Source: an uncultured Chloroflexota bacterium | GTDB lineage: Bacteria; Chloroflexota; Dehalococcoidia; UBA3495 | NCBI GenBank assembly: GCA_913020235.1 | Contig: CAJWBT010000143.1 | Location: forward strand, 1 to 6,332 | DNA length: 6,332 nucleotides | Direction of reading: 5' to 3' | Shown here: in pieces, positions 6,246 through 6,332 of the stretch | Layout: the number at the start of each line of letters is the position of its first letter | Position numbering within the stretch: position 1 is the first letter of the stretch | The notes under the pieces: model-generated | The model's input: only the letters and a program-made list of their open reading frames with translations | The model's database searches: none | What the model was told of the DNA's origin: nothing | Translations under genes and position numbers: made by a program

Positions 6246-6270
6246 CCTTCCCCCTTCGTAAGGGGGAAGG
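6246..6270. repeat. Perfect 11-bp-stem hairpin next to the MITE-like element
   Basis: CCTTCCCCCTT (6246-6256) pairs with AAGGGGGAAGG (6260-6270) across a 3-nt CGT loop. It begins one base after the MITE-like element. With no T-tract and no gene upstream on either strand nearby, it looks like another dispersed palindromic repeat rather than a terminator. Confidence 0.5.
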
Positions 6271-6284
6271 AACTGGTTCGGTAC

Positions 6285-6329
6285 AAACCGGGTAGACTGG
6301 TAACAGAAAAACCGGGCACATGGGTAACA
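6285..6329. repeat. Two imperfect 21-bp tandem repeats, possible insertion-sequence end
   Basis: AAACCGGG-N6-GGTAACA occurs at 6285-6305 and 6309-6329, 24 bp apart, with 17 of 21 positions identical. On the minus strand each reads TGTTACC-N6-CCCGGTTT. I recall similar repeated TGTTACCCATGT-like blocks at the ends of IS481-type integrase elements, so an insertion sequence may continue past the window edge. No transposase coding is visible here. Confidence 0.4.
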
Positions 6330-6332
6330 CTT

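Larger units (their letters stand above)
5968..6332. other. Gene-free repeat cluster at the right edge
   Basis: These 365 bp contain no credible gene. In order they hold a 14-bp-stem hairpin, a GGGTATCCT motif (6045-6053), a 131-bp MITE-like element, an 11-bp-stem hairpin and a pair of 21-bp tandem repeats. Such stacking suggests a tolerated insertion site. Confidence 0.7.

Noticed and set aside
6114..6329. CRISPR-like repeat array
   Set aside because: The repeats are inverted palindromes plus one pair of imperfect 21-bp direct repeats separated by 3 bp. There are no regular spacers and no cas genes.

Overview
The window looks like a piece of a G+C-rich bacterial chromosome from an organism I cannot name. 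The genes use strong AGGAGG-type Shine-Dalgarno sites. The intergenic DNA carries GC-rich hairpins and a palindromic repeat with the core GAGCGAAGCGAAG. I recall similar repeats from genomes of uncultivated Chloroflexota (Dehalococcoidia/SAR202-like) and other environmental bacteria, so that assignment is a guess. There is no rRNA, tRNA, CRISPR array or complete transposase gene.

Layout: three genes lie on the minus strand and one on the plus strand. In transcription order on the minus strand they are a SelA/DgaE-like PLP-dependent enzyme (4675-3527), a hydantoinase/oxoprolinase A subunit HyuA (3300-1210, TTG start), and a hydantoinase/oxoprolinase B subunit HyuB (starting at 1173 and running off the left edge, 391 codons visible). 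HyuA and HyuB are 36 bp apart and form an obvious operon. The PLP gene is 226 bp upstream of hyuA, with a strong hairpin and a possible second promoter between them, so hyuAB may be transcribed partly or wholly on its own. A 461-bp divergent intergenic region separates the PLP gene from a plus-strand alpha/beta-hydrolase-fold gene (5137-5967). That protein keeps the fold motifs but appears to lack the canonical nucleophile and catalytic histidine.

The right-hand 365 bp (5968-6332) has no gene. It holds a perfect 14-bp-stem hairpin after the hydrolase, a 131-bp MITE-like element with 15-bp terminal inverted repeats and TA at both ends, an 11-bp-stem hairpin, and two imperfect 21-bp tandem repeats that may be the end of an insertion sequence continuing outside the window.

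How the genes may work together: HyuA and HyuB are subunits of an ATP-dependent enzyme acting on a cyclic amide or a ketone-like substrate (hydantoinase, 5-oxoprolinase and acetone/acetophenone carboxylase relatives). The PLP enzyme belongs to a group that includes ammonia-lyases acting on amino acids or amino sugars. A catabolic locus for a nitrogen-containing small molecule is plausible, but the substrate cannot be read from the sequence. The best candidates for something unusual are the degenerate hydrolase and the mobile-repeat cluster; I see no clear evidence of a wholly new multi-gene system.
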